Shown here one piece after another: positions 24,945-32,917 of a stretch of 64,000 nucleotides of DNA. The translations under genes and the position numbers were made by a program. The notes beneath the pieces are model-generated. The model made no database searches, was not told the DNA's origin, and worked only from the letters and a program-made list of their open reading frames with translations. The first letter of the stretch is position 1. Every line of letters starts with the position of its first letter. The stretch comes from Novosphingobium sp. SCN 66-18 (lineage in GTDB: Bacteria; Pseudomonadota; Alphaproteobacteria; Sphingomonadales; Sphingomonadaceae), in the NCBI GenBank assembly GCA_001725355.1, contig MEGD01000001.1, positions 124,001-188,000 on the forward strand, in the 5' to 3' direction.

Positions 24945-26177
24945 ATGGCTGCCCCCATCAATGAAGGCGCTGGTCCGGGGCCGGCGCAGTGGACGCGCTC
25001 GGGCCTTGCCGTGGTGGCTCTGTGCTTTGCCATCAACATGGCCGATGGCGTCGATGTGACGATCCTGTCGTTCATCGCGCCCCGGCTCCAGTCCGACTGG
25101 GGCATCGGATCGGACACGATGGGCAACCTGTTCAGCGCCGGGCTGATCGGCATGGCGATCGGCGGCATGGGCATCGCGCCGCTGGCCGACCGCATGGGCC
25201 GCCGCCGGATCATCCTGGCCGCGCTGGCGCTGATGTCGATGGGGATGATCGCCAGCGGCTTCGCCACGGGCGTTTCCATGCTGTTCGCGATGCGCCTGAT
25301 TGTCGGCATGGGCATCGGCACGGTGCTGGCGGCGATGGCGGCCCTCGCCGCGGAAAGCGCGCCCGAAGCGCAGCGCAACCTTGCGGTGGGCATCGTGCAG
25401 GCCGGCTATCCCTTTGCGGCGGTGTTCACCGGGCTGATCGTGGCGCGGCTGCTGCCGGTCACGGGCTGGCACGCGCTGCTTATCGTGGCGGGCGCTATCA
25501 CCGTGATCCTGTTTCCCGCCGCCGCCCTGATCCTGCCGCGTGGCCCTGCCGGCGCGGGCGGAAAGGCCTCCGGGGAAGCAGGCCGCGTGGGCACGTTGTT
25601 CGCGCCGGCCTTCCGCAAGCGCACGATCGCCCTGTGGAGTGCGGTGTTCTTCGGGCTGATGGTGCTCTATTTCATCGTCAGCTGGATCACCAAACTGTCG
25701 ATCCAGGCAGGCCTTTCCGAAACGAACGGCATCTATGCCGGCGCGCTTTACAATTTCGGCGCCTTTGTCGGCACTACCGCGATGAGCCTGCTGGCCGTGC
25801 GGGTGCCGCTCGGCAAGCTGGTCCCGACCATGCTGATCGGCGCGGCGGGCGCAATGCTGCTGTTCGGTTCCGTGACGATGCCGGTTGCTGAAACGCTGGG
25901 TGTGGCCTTCCTCATCGGCGTGCTGCTGCAGGGTGGATACAACGGCGTCTGGCCGCTGGCCGCCTCGGTCTATCCCGCAAGAATGCGCGCGACGGGCGTC
26001 GGCTGGGCGATCGGCATCGGCCGCGCTGGCGCTGTCATCGGCCCAATGATGGGCGGCTATCTGATGGCGGCCAAGGCCAGCCTGCCCTTGCTTTTCGCCA
26101 GCTACTGCGTCCCCCTCCTGCTCTGCGCGCTGGCCTCCGCGACCGTCGATCGTCTCTCCCGCAATGTTTCTGAATAA
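24945..26177 (+). CDS. MFS transporter, aromatic/hydroaromatic acid type (AAHS-like)
   Basis: The 410-residue protein has about 12 membrane helices. The loop 2-3 motif LADRMGRRRII is typical of the major facilitator superfamily, and the DGVDVTILSFIAPRLQSDWG segment in helix 1 matches the aromatic acid:H+ symporter (AAHS) pattern. It would carry shikimate, quinate or protocatechuate across the inner membrane. A GAGAGAGG ribosome site precedes the start. It lies 74 bp after the TetR gene. Confidence 0.85.
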   Translation: MAAPINEGAGPGPAQWTRSGLAVVALCFAINMADGVDVTILSFIAPRLQSDWGIGSDTMGNLFSAGLIGMAIGGMGIAPLADRMGRRRIILAALALMSMGMIASGFATGVSMLFAMRLIVGMGIGTVLAAMAALAAESAPEAQRNLAVGIVQAGYPFAAVFTGLIVARLLPVTGWHALLIVAGAITVILFPAAALILPRGPAGAGGKASGEAGRVGTLFAPAFRKRTIALWSAVFFGLMVLYFIVSWITKLSIQAGLSETNGIYAGALYNFGAFVGTTAMSLLAVRVPLGKLVPTMLIGAAGAMLLFGSVTMPVAETLGVAFLIGVLLQGGYNGVWPLAASVYPARMRATGVGWAIGIGRAGAVIGPMMGGYLMAAKASLPLLFASYCVPLLLCALASATVDRLSRNVSE

Positions 26178-26184
26178 TTTGACA

Positions 26185-26207
26185 GGAACTAGTTCGTAAC
26201 ATAAATG
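26185..26207. promoter_or_regulatory. Putative TetR operator, copy B, on TonB receptor promoter
   Basis: The motif beginning GGAACTAGTTCGT (20/23 identical to copy A) lies directly downstream of a consensus TTGACA at 26179-26184 and fills the spacer to a TAAATG hexamer. A bound repressor would block this promoter. Confidence 0.55.
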
Positions 26208-26253
26208 AAAAGACGAGGCAGGCGAATCCAAGCCTGCCCAGGGAGGATTGACC

Positions 26254-29211
26254 ATGCGTTTGAAAGGCACCCGTCTTGTCTTGTCCGCGTCCGTCCTGTC
26301 GGTGGCCGTGGCGCTCGCCTGCCCCGTTCAGGCCCAGGAGGCGCCCCAGTCCGCCGATCAGCAGAGCGCGGACGGCAACGATCCATCGACCAAGGAAATC
26401 ATCGTCACCGGCTCGCTGATCCAGCGGCCCAACAACACCGCGGTCAGCCCGATCGTGTCGGTGGGCGAGCAGGCGATCAAGGAAAGCGGCAACGTCAACC
26501 TGCAGGACGCGTTGAACCAGTTCCCCAGCTTTACCACGGCCGGTAATTCCAGCACCGGCGGCCAGGGCACCGGCGGCCGCGCCTCGATCAACCTGCACGG
26601 CCTCGGTTCGAACCGCAATCTCGTGTTGCTGGACGGCAAGCGCCTGCCGCTGTCCGATATCAACGGCACTGTCGATACCAACATCGTCCCGGAATCGATC
26701 ATCGGCGGCGTGGACGTCATTACCGGCGGCGCTTCGGCGGTCTATGGTTCGGACGCGATGTCGGGCGTGGTCAACTTCAAGACGATCCGCGCCTTCGACG
26801 GCGTGAAGATGGACGTCCAGAACTCGATCAGCGAACGGGGCGATGCCCACAAGTTCAACGGCTCGGTCGCTTTCGGCTCCTCGTTCGCGCAGGACCGCGG
26901 GCATGTCATCGCCGCATTCAGCTATACCAAGCAGGACCCGGTCAACGGCAGCAGCCGGTCGTTCTTCTACGACAAGACGCCGTCCTCGTTCATCGGCACC
27001 GGCACGTTCGTGCCCAGCGCCACCAACGCGCCGAACGCGGCTGTCGTGCAGTCGGTTTTCGCCGGATATGGCGTGACCAGCGGGTTGCCGGCGAACTACC
27101 AGCTCCAGAATATGGGCTTCAACAACAACCGCACCCTGTTCTTCCAGACCGGCGGCGCCAATTACCAGGGCCCGACCAACGGCATGGGCTATCTGCTCGT
27201 TGGCGGCAACGTGCGCATGCCGGTGGGCCAGCAGATCGATTTCCAGAACGGCCTGCAGCGCAAGACCGCTTTCGTCAAAGCGGACTATGACCTGACCCCG
27301 TCGCTGACCGCCTATGGCCAGTTCCTGTTCGTCGATCTCAACGTCCACACCGCCAGCGGCGGTAGCCTCACGCAGTTCGGCACGCTGACCACGGTTCCGC
27401 TCACCAATCCTTTCATTCCGAACGATCTGCGCACGATCCTCGCCTCGCGCCCCAACGCCACCGCGCCGTTCACCTGGAACGGGCGCTATGTCGGCGTCCC
27501 CTACAAGTCCTGGGACGAAGACTACCAGGTCCAGCAATACCTGGCCGGCCTGAAGGGCGATATCGCGCCGGGCTGGAGCTTCGACGTGTTCGCGTCCTAC
27601 GACCAGTCGGTCCACCAGCAGACGCTGCACAACGCCGTACTCAAGAGCCGTGTCCAGACCCTGCTCAACGCGGCCGACGGCGGCAATTCGCTGTGCGCCG
27701 GCGGCTTCAACCCGTTCGGGGATGCCAACGCCCGTTCGCTGTCTCCCGCCTGCGCCGCCTATATCACCAAGGATGCGTTCAGCCGCGAAAAGCTGGGGCA
27801 GACGCAAGTGCAGGCGCAGGTCAACGGCAAGCTGTTCGACCTTGGCGCCGGCCCCGCGCAGATCGCCCTCGTCGCCGATTACCGCAAGAACACCTATTCG
27901 TTCGTGCCCGACAGCGACCTGCGGACCCAGAACATCGAGGCCGTGATCGCTTCGCTGCCCGCATCGGGCCGCATTTCCGTGAAGGAATTCGCGGCGCAGA
28001 TCGACGTGCCCCTGCTTGCCGACAAGCCGTTCTTCAAGGAATTCGGCATCGGCGGCGCGGTGCGCGTGTCCGATTACTCGGTCACCGGGTCGGTCACCAG
28101 CTTCGAGGCCGACGCCCGCTGGCGCCCGGTCGACGCAGTGCTGTTCCGCGGCAGCTTCCAGCGCGCCGTGCGCGCGCCCAACATCGGCGAACTGTTCTCC
28201 CCGCAGCAGGGCAGCCAGCTGGTGATCGGTACCCCGCCGGGCGCGCTGGGCGATCCCTGCGACTACCGCTCAACCGCCCGCACCGGCGCAAACGGAACCA
28301 GCGTCGCCAACCTCTGCGTCGCGCAGGGCGTGCCGCAGGCCGCGATTTCCAGCTACACCTTCCCCACCACCGCGACCGGACAGCTCGTTTCCGGCAACAC
28401 CAAGCTGACGCCCGAACGCGCCAACACCTTCAACGTGGGCTTCGTGTTCAATTCACCGGCGCAGAGCGGCCCGCTCGCGGACTTCTCGCTGTCGGTCGAC
28501 TACTACAACATCAGCATCAAGAACGTGATCTCGACCGTGCCCGGCCTGACCGTGCTGTCGAAGTGCTACAACCTCGATGGTTCCAATTCCGGCTATTCGG
28601 TCAACAACCTCTACTGCCAGCTGATCCAGCGGGATTCGACCGGCCAGATCGTCAACGTCGCCACGCCCTATCTCAATCTGGGCTCGCTCAAGACCGACGG
28701 TGTGGAAGTGCAGGCGAACTGGGGCGTCCCCGCGCCGTTCCTGGGCCAGACCGGCAAGCTCTACATCAATTCGGCGGTGGGCTGGCTGCACAGCTACAAG
28801 GTGCAGTTGCTCCCGGGCGGACCTTTCCTGAACTATACCGGCATCAGCAACGGTGCCGCCGCCCCCAGCTCGGTGCCCCCGCGCGCCACGCCCGAATGGA
28901 AGGCGCTGACCACGTTCGGCTACCGTTCCGACCGGGTCGGCATGGGCCTGCGCTGGCGCTTCCAGAGCAGCATGGCGGACACCACCTCCGTCCTCACGCC
29001 ATCGGCGGCGCAGGTGGGCGTGGGCGCCTACAACCTGTGGGATCTGTTCGGCACTGTGAAGGTCGGAAAGAACTTCGAGTTGCGCGGCGGCGTGAACAAC
29101 CTGTTCGACAAGGGCCTGCCCTATGTCGCCAGCTCGCAGAACGGCACGGACGTCGCGCTCTATGATGCGATCGGGCGTTCCTTCTACATAGGCGCGAAAG
29201 TCAGTTTCTGA
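26254..29211 (+). CDS. TonB-dependent receptor of the shikimate/quinate locus
   Basis: ATG 26254 has a GGGAGG ribosome site 7 bp upstream; a TTG two codons earlier is less likely. The 985-residue protein has a signal peptide (cut near VQA), a TonB box-like EIIVTGS, a plug with GLGSNRNLVLLDGKR and DVITGGASAVYGSDAM, and a barrel ending in VSF. It belongs to the large oligosaccharide/plant-compound receptor group common in sphingomonads. Its place between the MFS gene and the dehydrogenase, and operator copy B, suggest import of a shikimate or quinate conjugate. Confidence 0.88.
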   Translation: MRLKGTRLVLSASVLSVAVALACPVQAQEAPQSADQQSADGNDPSTKEIIVTGSLIQRPNNTAVSPIVSVGEQAIKESGNVNLQDALNQFPSFTTAGNSSTGGQGTGGRASINLHGLGSNRNLVLLDGKRLPLSDINGTVDTNIVPESIIGGVDVITGGASAVYGSDAMSGVVNFKTIRAFDGVKMDVQNSISERGDAHKFNGSVAFGSSFAQDRGHVIAAFSYTKQDPVNGSSRSFFYDKTPSSFIGTGTFVPSATNAPNAAVVQSVFAGYGVTSGLPANYQLQNMGFNNNRTLFFQTGGANYQGPTNGMGYLLVGGNVRMPVGQQIDFQNGLQRKTAFVKADYDLTPSLTAYGQFLFVDLNVHTASGGSLTQFGTLTTVPLTNPFIPNDLRTILASRPNATAPFTWNGRYVGVPYKSWDEDYQVQQYLAGLKGDIAPGWSFDVFASYDQSVHQQTLHNAVLKSRVQTLLNAADGGNSLCAGGFNPFGDANARSLSPACAAYITKDAFSREKLGQTQVQAQVNGKLFDLGAGPAQIALVADYRKNTYSFVPDSDLRTQNIEAVIASLPASGRISVKEFAAQIDVPLLADKPFFKEFGIGGAVRVSDYSVTGSVTSFEADARWRPVDAVLFRGSFQRAVRAPNIGELFSPQQGSQLVIGTPPGALGDPCDYRSTARTGANGTSVANLCVAQGVPQAAISSYTFPTTATGQLVSGNTKLTPERANTFNVGFVFNSPAQSGPLADFSLSVDYYNISIKNVISTVPGLTVLSKCYNLDGSNSGYSVNNLYCQLIQRDSTGQIVNVATPYLNLGSLKTDGVEVQANWGVPAPFLGQTGKLYINSAVGWLHSYKVQLLPGGPFLNYTGISNGAAAPSSVPPRATPEWKALTTFGYRSDRVGMGLRWRFQSSMADTTSVLTPSAAQVGVGAYNLWDLFGTVKVGKNFELRGGVNNLFDKGLPYVASSQNGTDVALYDAIGRSFYIGAKVSF

Positions 29212-29221
29212 TCCACCCTCT

Positions 29222-29256
29222 CCCGGCGCCGCTCCCTCGTGGCGCCGGGCCTTTTT
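29222..29256 (+). terminator. Intrinsic terminator after TonB receptor
   Basis: Perfect 9-bp stem CCCGGCGCC/GGCGCCGGG with a 10-nt loop, followed by CC and five T. It lies 10 bp after the TonB receptor stop and overlaps the leader of the dehydrogenase gene, so it may attenuate rather than stop transcription. Confidence 0.8.
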
Positions 29257-29269
29257 GCGAAAGGCAGCA

Positions 29270-30097
29270 ATGATCCGTTCCGGGCTTCTGGGCCGCGCCA
29301 TCATGGCCTCCCGCTCTCCCTGGCTTCATGAGCAGGAGGCGAAGGCGCTTGGGCTGGATCTGACTTACGAACTGTTCGATTTCACCGAACGGGGCCTGGA
29401 CGATGCCGATCTTCCCGCGATCGTGGCGCGCCTGCGCGACGAAGGCTTTGCGGGCTTCAACGTGACCTATCCATTCAAGCAGGCGATCATCCCGCTGCTC
29501 GACGAACTTTCCGAAAGCGCGGCGATGGTCGGCGCGGTCAATACCGTAGCGGTGCACGACGGCCGGCTGATCGGGCACAATACCGACATGCCGGGCTTTC
29601 GCGACAGCCTGCTGGCCGGCCTGCCCGATGCGCGGCTGAACCATGTGATCCAGCTCGGCGCCGGTGGCGCTGGCGCGGCCGTGGCCAACGCGCTGCTCTC
29701 GCTGGGGGTGGAGCAGCTCGAACTGGTCGACGTCGATACCGCACGCGCCACCGCGCTGGCACAGGAACTGACGCAGCGATTTCCGTCCGCTCAGGCTTTC
29801 GCCACATCGCTCGCCGGCCTGGACACCGCCAGCGCGGATGGCATCGTCAACGCCACGCCGATCGGCATGGCGGCGCGGCCGGGCATGCCGATCCCTCCGG
29901 ACGCCCTCGCCTCGCGTCACTGGGTTGCCGATATCATTTACTTTCCGCCGGAAACCGAGCTGCTTCGGGTCGCACGAAGCAAGGGATGCCGCGCCATCAA
30001 CGGTATCGGCATGGTCGTGGGTCAGGCCGCGCTGGCGCTGGAGATTATCACGGGCCATCAGCCCGACACCGCGCGGATGCAACACAGCCTGACCTGA
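29270..30097 (+). CDS. Quinate/shikimate dehydrogenase (NAD-type, AroE family)
   Basis: ATG 29270 with an AAAGG ribosome site gives 275 residues; an earlier TTG lies in the terminator. The substrate domain has SRSPWLHEQ, catalytic Lys70 in NVTYPFKQ, Asn91 and Asp106 in GHNTD. The Rossmann domain has GAGGAGAAV. The strand after it ends in LVDVDT, with an acid where NADP-dependent AroE has an Arg-bearing motif, which suggests NAD and a catabolic direction as in QsuD. It would oxidise shikimate or quinate to the dehydro acid used by QuiC. Confidence 0.88.
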   Translation: MIRSGLLGRAIMASRSPWLHEQEAKALGLDLTYELFDFTERGLDDADLPAIVARLRDEGFAGFNVTYPFKQAIIPLLDELSESAAMVGAVNTVAVHDGRLIGHNTDMPGFRDSLLAGLPDARLNHVIQLGAGGAGAAVANALLSLGVEQLELVDVDTARATALAQELTQRFPSAQAFATSLAGLDTASADGIVNATPIGMAARPGMPIPPDALASRHWVADIIYFPPETELLRVARSKGCRAINGIGMVVGQAALALEIITGHQPDTARMQHSLT

Positions 30098-30445
30098 CCT
30101 GCCTGCGGTGGCTCGCCATGGGCCGGCCGCACGGAGGACAACCCATTGTCGCCTGTTTGGCGGCGGGTGATGCCGCGCGACCGAAAAAACTGCCGCCGGC
30201 ACCATCAGCTTCCTGACATCACCGGGAGCCCTCCATACGGGAACGCCCGTCCGACGGCCCCACAAGCGCGCGCAGGCCTTCTGCGCGGCCCCTCCCCGGC
30301 ACGTGGCAGCACACCGCTGTATGAGGCTCACGCTGGCGCTGACGCGCCCTTCTTGCGCCAGGCCGTCCCGGCGTTCGCCTCCCTCGCATCCCGCTCCGCC
30401 CCTTCCCTCTTGGCATTCGTGCAACAGGCGTTACAATCTTACATT
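30098..30445. other. Intergenic stretch, no gene seen
   Basis: An open frame crosses this stretch into the IclR-like fragment, but its translation is Arg/Pro/Ala-rich and resembles no family. I see no convincing start, operator or RNA. It forms the border between the catabolic locus and the replication region. Confidence 0.5.
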
Positions 30446-30736
30446 GTGAGAAATGGAACACCACAGATCAGCTCGCTCAGGCGGACATTGGCAACGCTCG
30501 ACGCCGTGTTGTTGGGGGGTGCGGACCGGCCAATCACGGAGATCGCGCGTGAACTCGCCATTCCGCCGGCGACGGCGCATCGCCAGGTCGTGACGCTAGC
30601 GGCGGAAGGCTATCTCGCGCGGAGCGAAGGCGGCGGCTATGTTGCCGGCCCTCGCCTGCTGCGGTTGCTGCGCCATCTGGAAGAGAATCGGGCTGTCGAT
30701 GCCATTCTTTCCGGCGCTATACAGCCTCACCGTTGA
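30446..30736 (+). pseudogene. Truncated IclR-type regulator (DNA-binding domain only)
   Basis: From a GTG at 30446 the frame codes 96 residues that match only the N-terminal winged-helix of IclR regulators: SSLRRTLATLDAVLLGG, then ITEIARELAIPPATAHRQVV and LAAEGYLARSEGGGYVAGPRLLRLL. The effector domain of about 170 residues is missing, and the frame ends in RAVDAILSGAIQPHR. IclR members often control protocatechuate and quinate genes, so this may be a relic regulator of the neighbouring locus cut at a rearrangement point. A functional short protein cannot be excluded. Confidence 0.6.
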
Positions 30737-30825
30737 AACCGGGCGTGCGGGACCGGCGAGGCTTGTGTAAGAGCGGCCAAAGCGTCGGCTATGGTTTGTC
30801 TGGGCTGTCCCGTGGCGGTCTATTC

Positions 30826-30840
30826 CCCTCCCCCTCCCCT
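30826..30840 (-). other. G-rich tract (three runs on minus strand)
   Basis: CCCCTCCCCCTCCCC on the plus strand gives three G runs on the minus strand. It lies upstream of the AT-rich stretch and iterons and pairs with the stronger tract at 31466-31486 on the other side of the origin region. Confidence 0.4.
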
Positions 30841-30939
30841 CTCCGTCGGACGCGTCGCGGCGGAATCGCTACATGATGTGTGAGGTGGCAGGCCGTGTGT
30901 TGGGTGGGCCGAAACGGATGGTGTTCCGGTGTCGCTTAT

Positions 30940-31030
30940 AGGACGCGCATTCTCCAGCATCCAATTCAGCATGAAATTTCCCAAGGCGTTAGATACGGTT
31001 AAATGCCTTTAGAGGAGTTAAGGCTTAGAA
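30940..31030. other. AT-rich stretch, possible unwinding element
   Basis: This stretch (containing GAAATTTCCC and GATACGGTTAAATGCCTTTA) is clearly richer in A and T than its surroundings and directly precedes the iterons. In iteron plasmids such a region is where the strands open. Confidence 0.4.
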
Positions 31031-31074
31031 CCCCCTTCCGACTCGTTGATTCAGCGCGAGTCGCACGATGAGCG

Positions 31075-31190
31075 CGTTCCCGATGTGCCGCTTATCCGTT
31101 CCCGAAGGATCGATCTTGCGTTCCCGAAGGATCGTCCTGGCGTTCCCGAAGGATCGAAATCTGCCGATCTGGCGTTCCTGATAGGTCGAT
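31075..31190. repeat. Iterons, probable replication origin (oriV)
   Basis: Five direct repeats related to CGTTCCCGAAGGATCG start at 31075, 31097, 31119, 31141 and 31173. The first four are spaced exactly 22 bp, two helical turns, which places them on one DNA face; the last is 32 bp on and diverged (CGTTCCTGATAGGTCG). The three middle copies are identical over 16 bp. They lie about 370 bp beyond the 3' end of repA and next to an AT-rich stretch, as expected for RepA binding sites. Confidence 0.8.
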
Positions 31191-31465
31191 GATGGCCTGC
31201 CGCATGATTTTTGACGTGCGGGTTTGAATCAATTCCAGCGAATGAGCCCGGATCGAGGTTCAAAATCGCGAAGATGCCTTCAGCGCTCGTGATGGAACGT
31301 GCCGCCTGTCATCGCCGGCCCGACACTTCAGGAACGGACGACGGCAAGAGCACTGGCGCACTGCAGCGCGTTACAAGGAAAAGGCTGGGCATCGTATCGA
31401 CGCAGCGGCGCGTGGGGGCCGATCGCGAACGGTGAGAGACGCTGTGGGCCGAAGAGATGGAGGAA

Positions 31466-31486
31466 CCCCTCCCCTCCCCTTCCCCC
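31466..31486 (-). other. Canonical G-quadruplex motif near origin
   Basis: On the plus strand four C runs (4, 4, 4 and 5 bases) are separated by one or two T. The minus strand therefore has four G runs with loops of 1-2 nt, an ideal quadruplex motif. It lies 75 bp beyond the repA stop, in the probable repA 3' untranslated region. Confidence 0.55.
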
Positions 31487-31560
31487 GTTGCCCTTTCGCG
31501 GGATGGAGAGGGCGGGGACCGATCGGAAAGGCCATCGCGGAGCTGCGCGCGGCCTGGAAT

Positions 31561-32811
31561 TCAGCGCAGGCTGTTCCGGTTCTTGGCGTGATGGCGCTTG
31601 ACCCAGCCGATGAAGGCGCGCTGCCAGTTGGCGGGCGTACGTTCCGGGTCCGCATCGACCCAGCGTTCGAACTCCGCATGCAGGGCGTAGAGGTCCCAGC
31701 CGGGGCAGGTTTCGCGTAGATACTCCGCGGTTTCACCGGTGACGAAGCCCCGGGTCGAGGCGCTGGTCAAACCGGCGAGGGCAGTCCGGACGAGCGCGCC
31801 GGCGTCGACCGTCATGTCGATGTCGACGGTCGGAGCGGTGGGAGCCGGGTCTATCGGTGCCGGAGCAGCCCGGACAGTTGGGGAAGGGGGCGGCGAAAGC
31901 GGAGCAGGGGAGGGATGTTTCCCTGGGGAAACCGTCGCGGTTGCAGGATGGGATGGCGCGCGGCTGCCTCCATCCTTGCCATCGGTACGCGTGGCCCGCA
32001 GCAGCGGCTCGCCGTTTTTGCCGGGCTCGATGGTCAGCGTGTAGCCGGGCAGGGCGTTCTTTTCCGCCAGCTTGACGATCTCGAACTTGAAGCGGCGGTA
32101 TTCGCCTTCGGCGCCGCTTTTCTCGAACAGCACCGGCATGGAAATGGCAAATCCATCGTCACCAGCGCCACCGGCGTGCTTGCGCGCCACCTTGTAAAGC
32201 CAGCGCTCGCGACCACCGGTAAGCTTGAAGTAGGCGCGATCAATCGACAGGACGCCGCCCTTCATCATCACGCCTTCCCAGAACCAGTTGGACAGCTCCA
32301 GGGCCATGCCGCGCGACCGTTCGGTCTTCTCGTCGACAAGCTGGGTCCATCCGTCGAGCCACGAAAAGGTCGCTTCGCGGCGGTTTTCCGCGCGTATGTT
32401 GGTCTTGATCGTGGTGGCGACGAGGCGGTCGAGCGCCTGGCCCAGCAATTCATAGGCGCGCCCCGTGGTGGGCCGGTCGATCGCGCGCAGCAGGTCGTAG
32501 GGCATGATATGCAGCTTGCGTGGCACATCGTTCACGCCGCGCCTGGCCATGTCGGCAAGCACGCTGGCGCAATAGATCAGGATGTCCGCATCCCAGATGG
32601 TCGCCATGCCGTAGTCCGGGTTGGCCGAGACATGCACCCACAGCTTTCCGTCGGGCGAGGTGTAGTCGATCGGCTTGAGGCGCTTCGACTTGGCGAGGCT
32701 GAAGAAAGGCCGCTCCATCATCTCGCGCTGATCGCGCAAGGGGAGGTCGGCAATGTAGGGAAGAAACAGGTCGAACTGGTCTGACTCGCCAGACTTGCGC
32801 GCCCGGCTCAC
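31561..32811 (-). CDS. repA: Replication initiator RepA (RPA family)
   Basis: The 416-residue protein matches the replication initiator family found on sphingomonad and other alphaproteobacterial plasmids. Key segments are RDQREMMERPFFSLAKSKR, IDYTSPDGKLWVHVSANPD and GMATIWDADILIY. The C-terminal part after a Pro/Ala/Thr linker (about 270-335) is a second small domain ending in WVKRHHAKNRNSLR. The start is GTG at 32811, placed directly against a palindrome (32812-32834); no classical ribosome site is seen, though a GGGG run lies upstream. It would bind the iterons at 31075-31190. Confidence 0.9.
   Translation of the reverse strand: MSRARKSGESDQFDLFLPYIADLPLRDQREMMERPFFSLAKSKRLKPIDYTSPDGKLWVHVSANPDYGMATIWDADILIYCASVLADMARRGVNDVPRKLHIMPYDLLRAIDRPTTGRAYELLGQALDRLVATTIKTNIRAENRREATFSWLDGWTQLVDEKTERSRGMALELSNWFWEGVMMKGGVLSIDRAYFKLTGGRERWLYKVARKHAGGAGDDGFAISMPVLFEKSGAEGEYRRFKFEIVKLAEKNALPGYTLTIEPGKNGEPLLRATRTDGKDGGSRAPSHPATATVSPGKHPSPAPLSPPPSPTVRAAPAPIDPAPTAPTVDIDMTVDAGALVRTALAGLTSASTRGFVTGETAEYLRETCPGWDLYALHAEFERWVDADPERTPANWQRAFIGWVKRHHAKNRNSLR
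31917..31932. promoter_or_regulatory. 16-bp palindrome copy inside repA
   Basis: GTTTCCCTGGGGAAAC differs by one base from the perfect palindrome at 32819-32834. It lies in the repA linker coding region. The GTTTC...GAAAC arms recall chromosomal parS (GTTTCACGTGAAAC) with a 2-bp wider centre. Confidence 0.5.
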
Positions 32812-32834
32812 GGGGAAAGTTTCCCCGGGGAAAC
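32812..32834. promoter_or_regulatory. Palindrome at repA start (operator or parS-like site)
   Basis: GTTTCCCCGGGGAAAC (32819-32834) is a perfect 16-bp palindrome, and an extra GGGGAAA half-site (32812-32818) abuts the repA GTG codon. A protein bound here would cover the start of repA. Either RepA autorepression or ParB binding is possible. Confidence 0.55.
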
Positions 32835-32917
32835 CAGAGCGGCAGCGCGGCGCGCGCTCCTGCGATCAGGACGGGGCAGGGGCCATGCGCGGGCCAACAG
32901 GAAGCGATCGCACGTCC

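Noticed and set aside
30146-30445. N-terminal extension of the IclR-like fragment
   Set aside because: The frame is open, but the residues are Arg/Pro/Ala-rich and unlike any IclR N-terminus; the fold begins only after about residue 100.
31092-31100. TTATCCGTT resembling a DnaA box at the iterons
   Set aside because: It matches only the first part of the box and overlaps iteron 2, so the iteron explains it better.
31075-31190. Regular repeats considered as a CRISPR array
   Set aside because: Repeat units are 16 bp with 6-bp spacers and there are no cas genes; period and context fit plasmid iterons.
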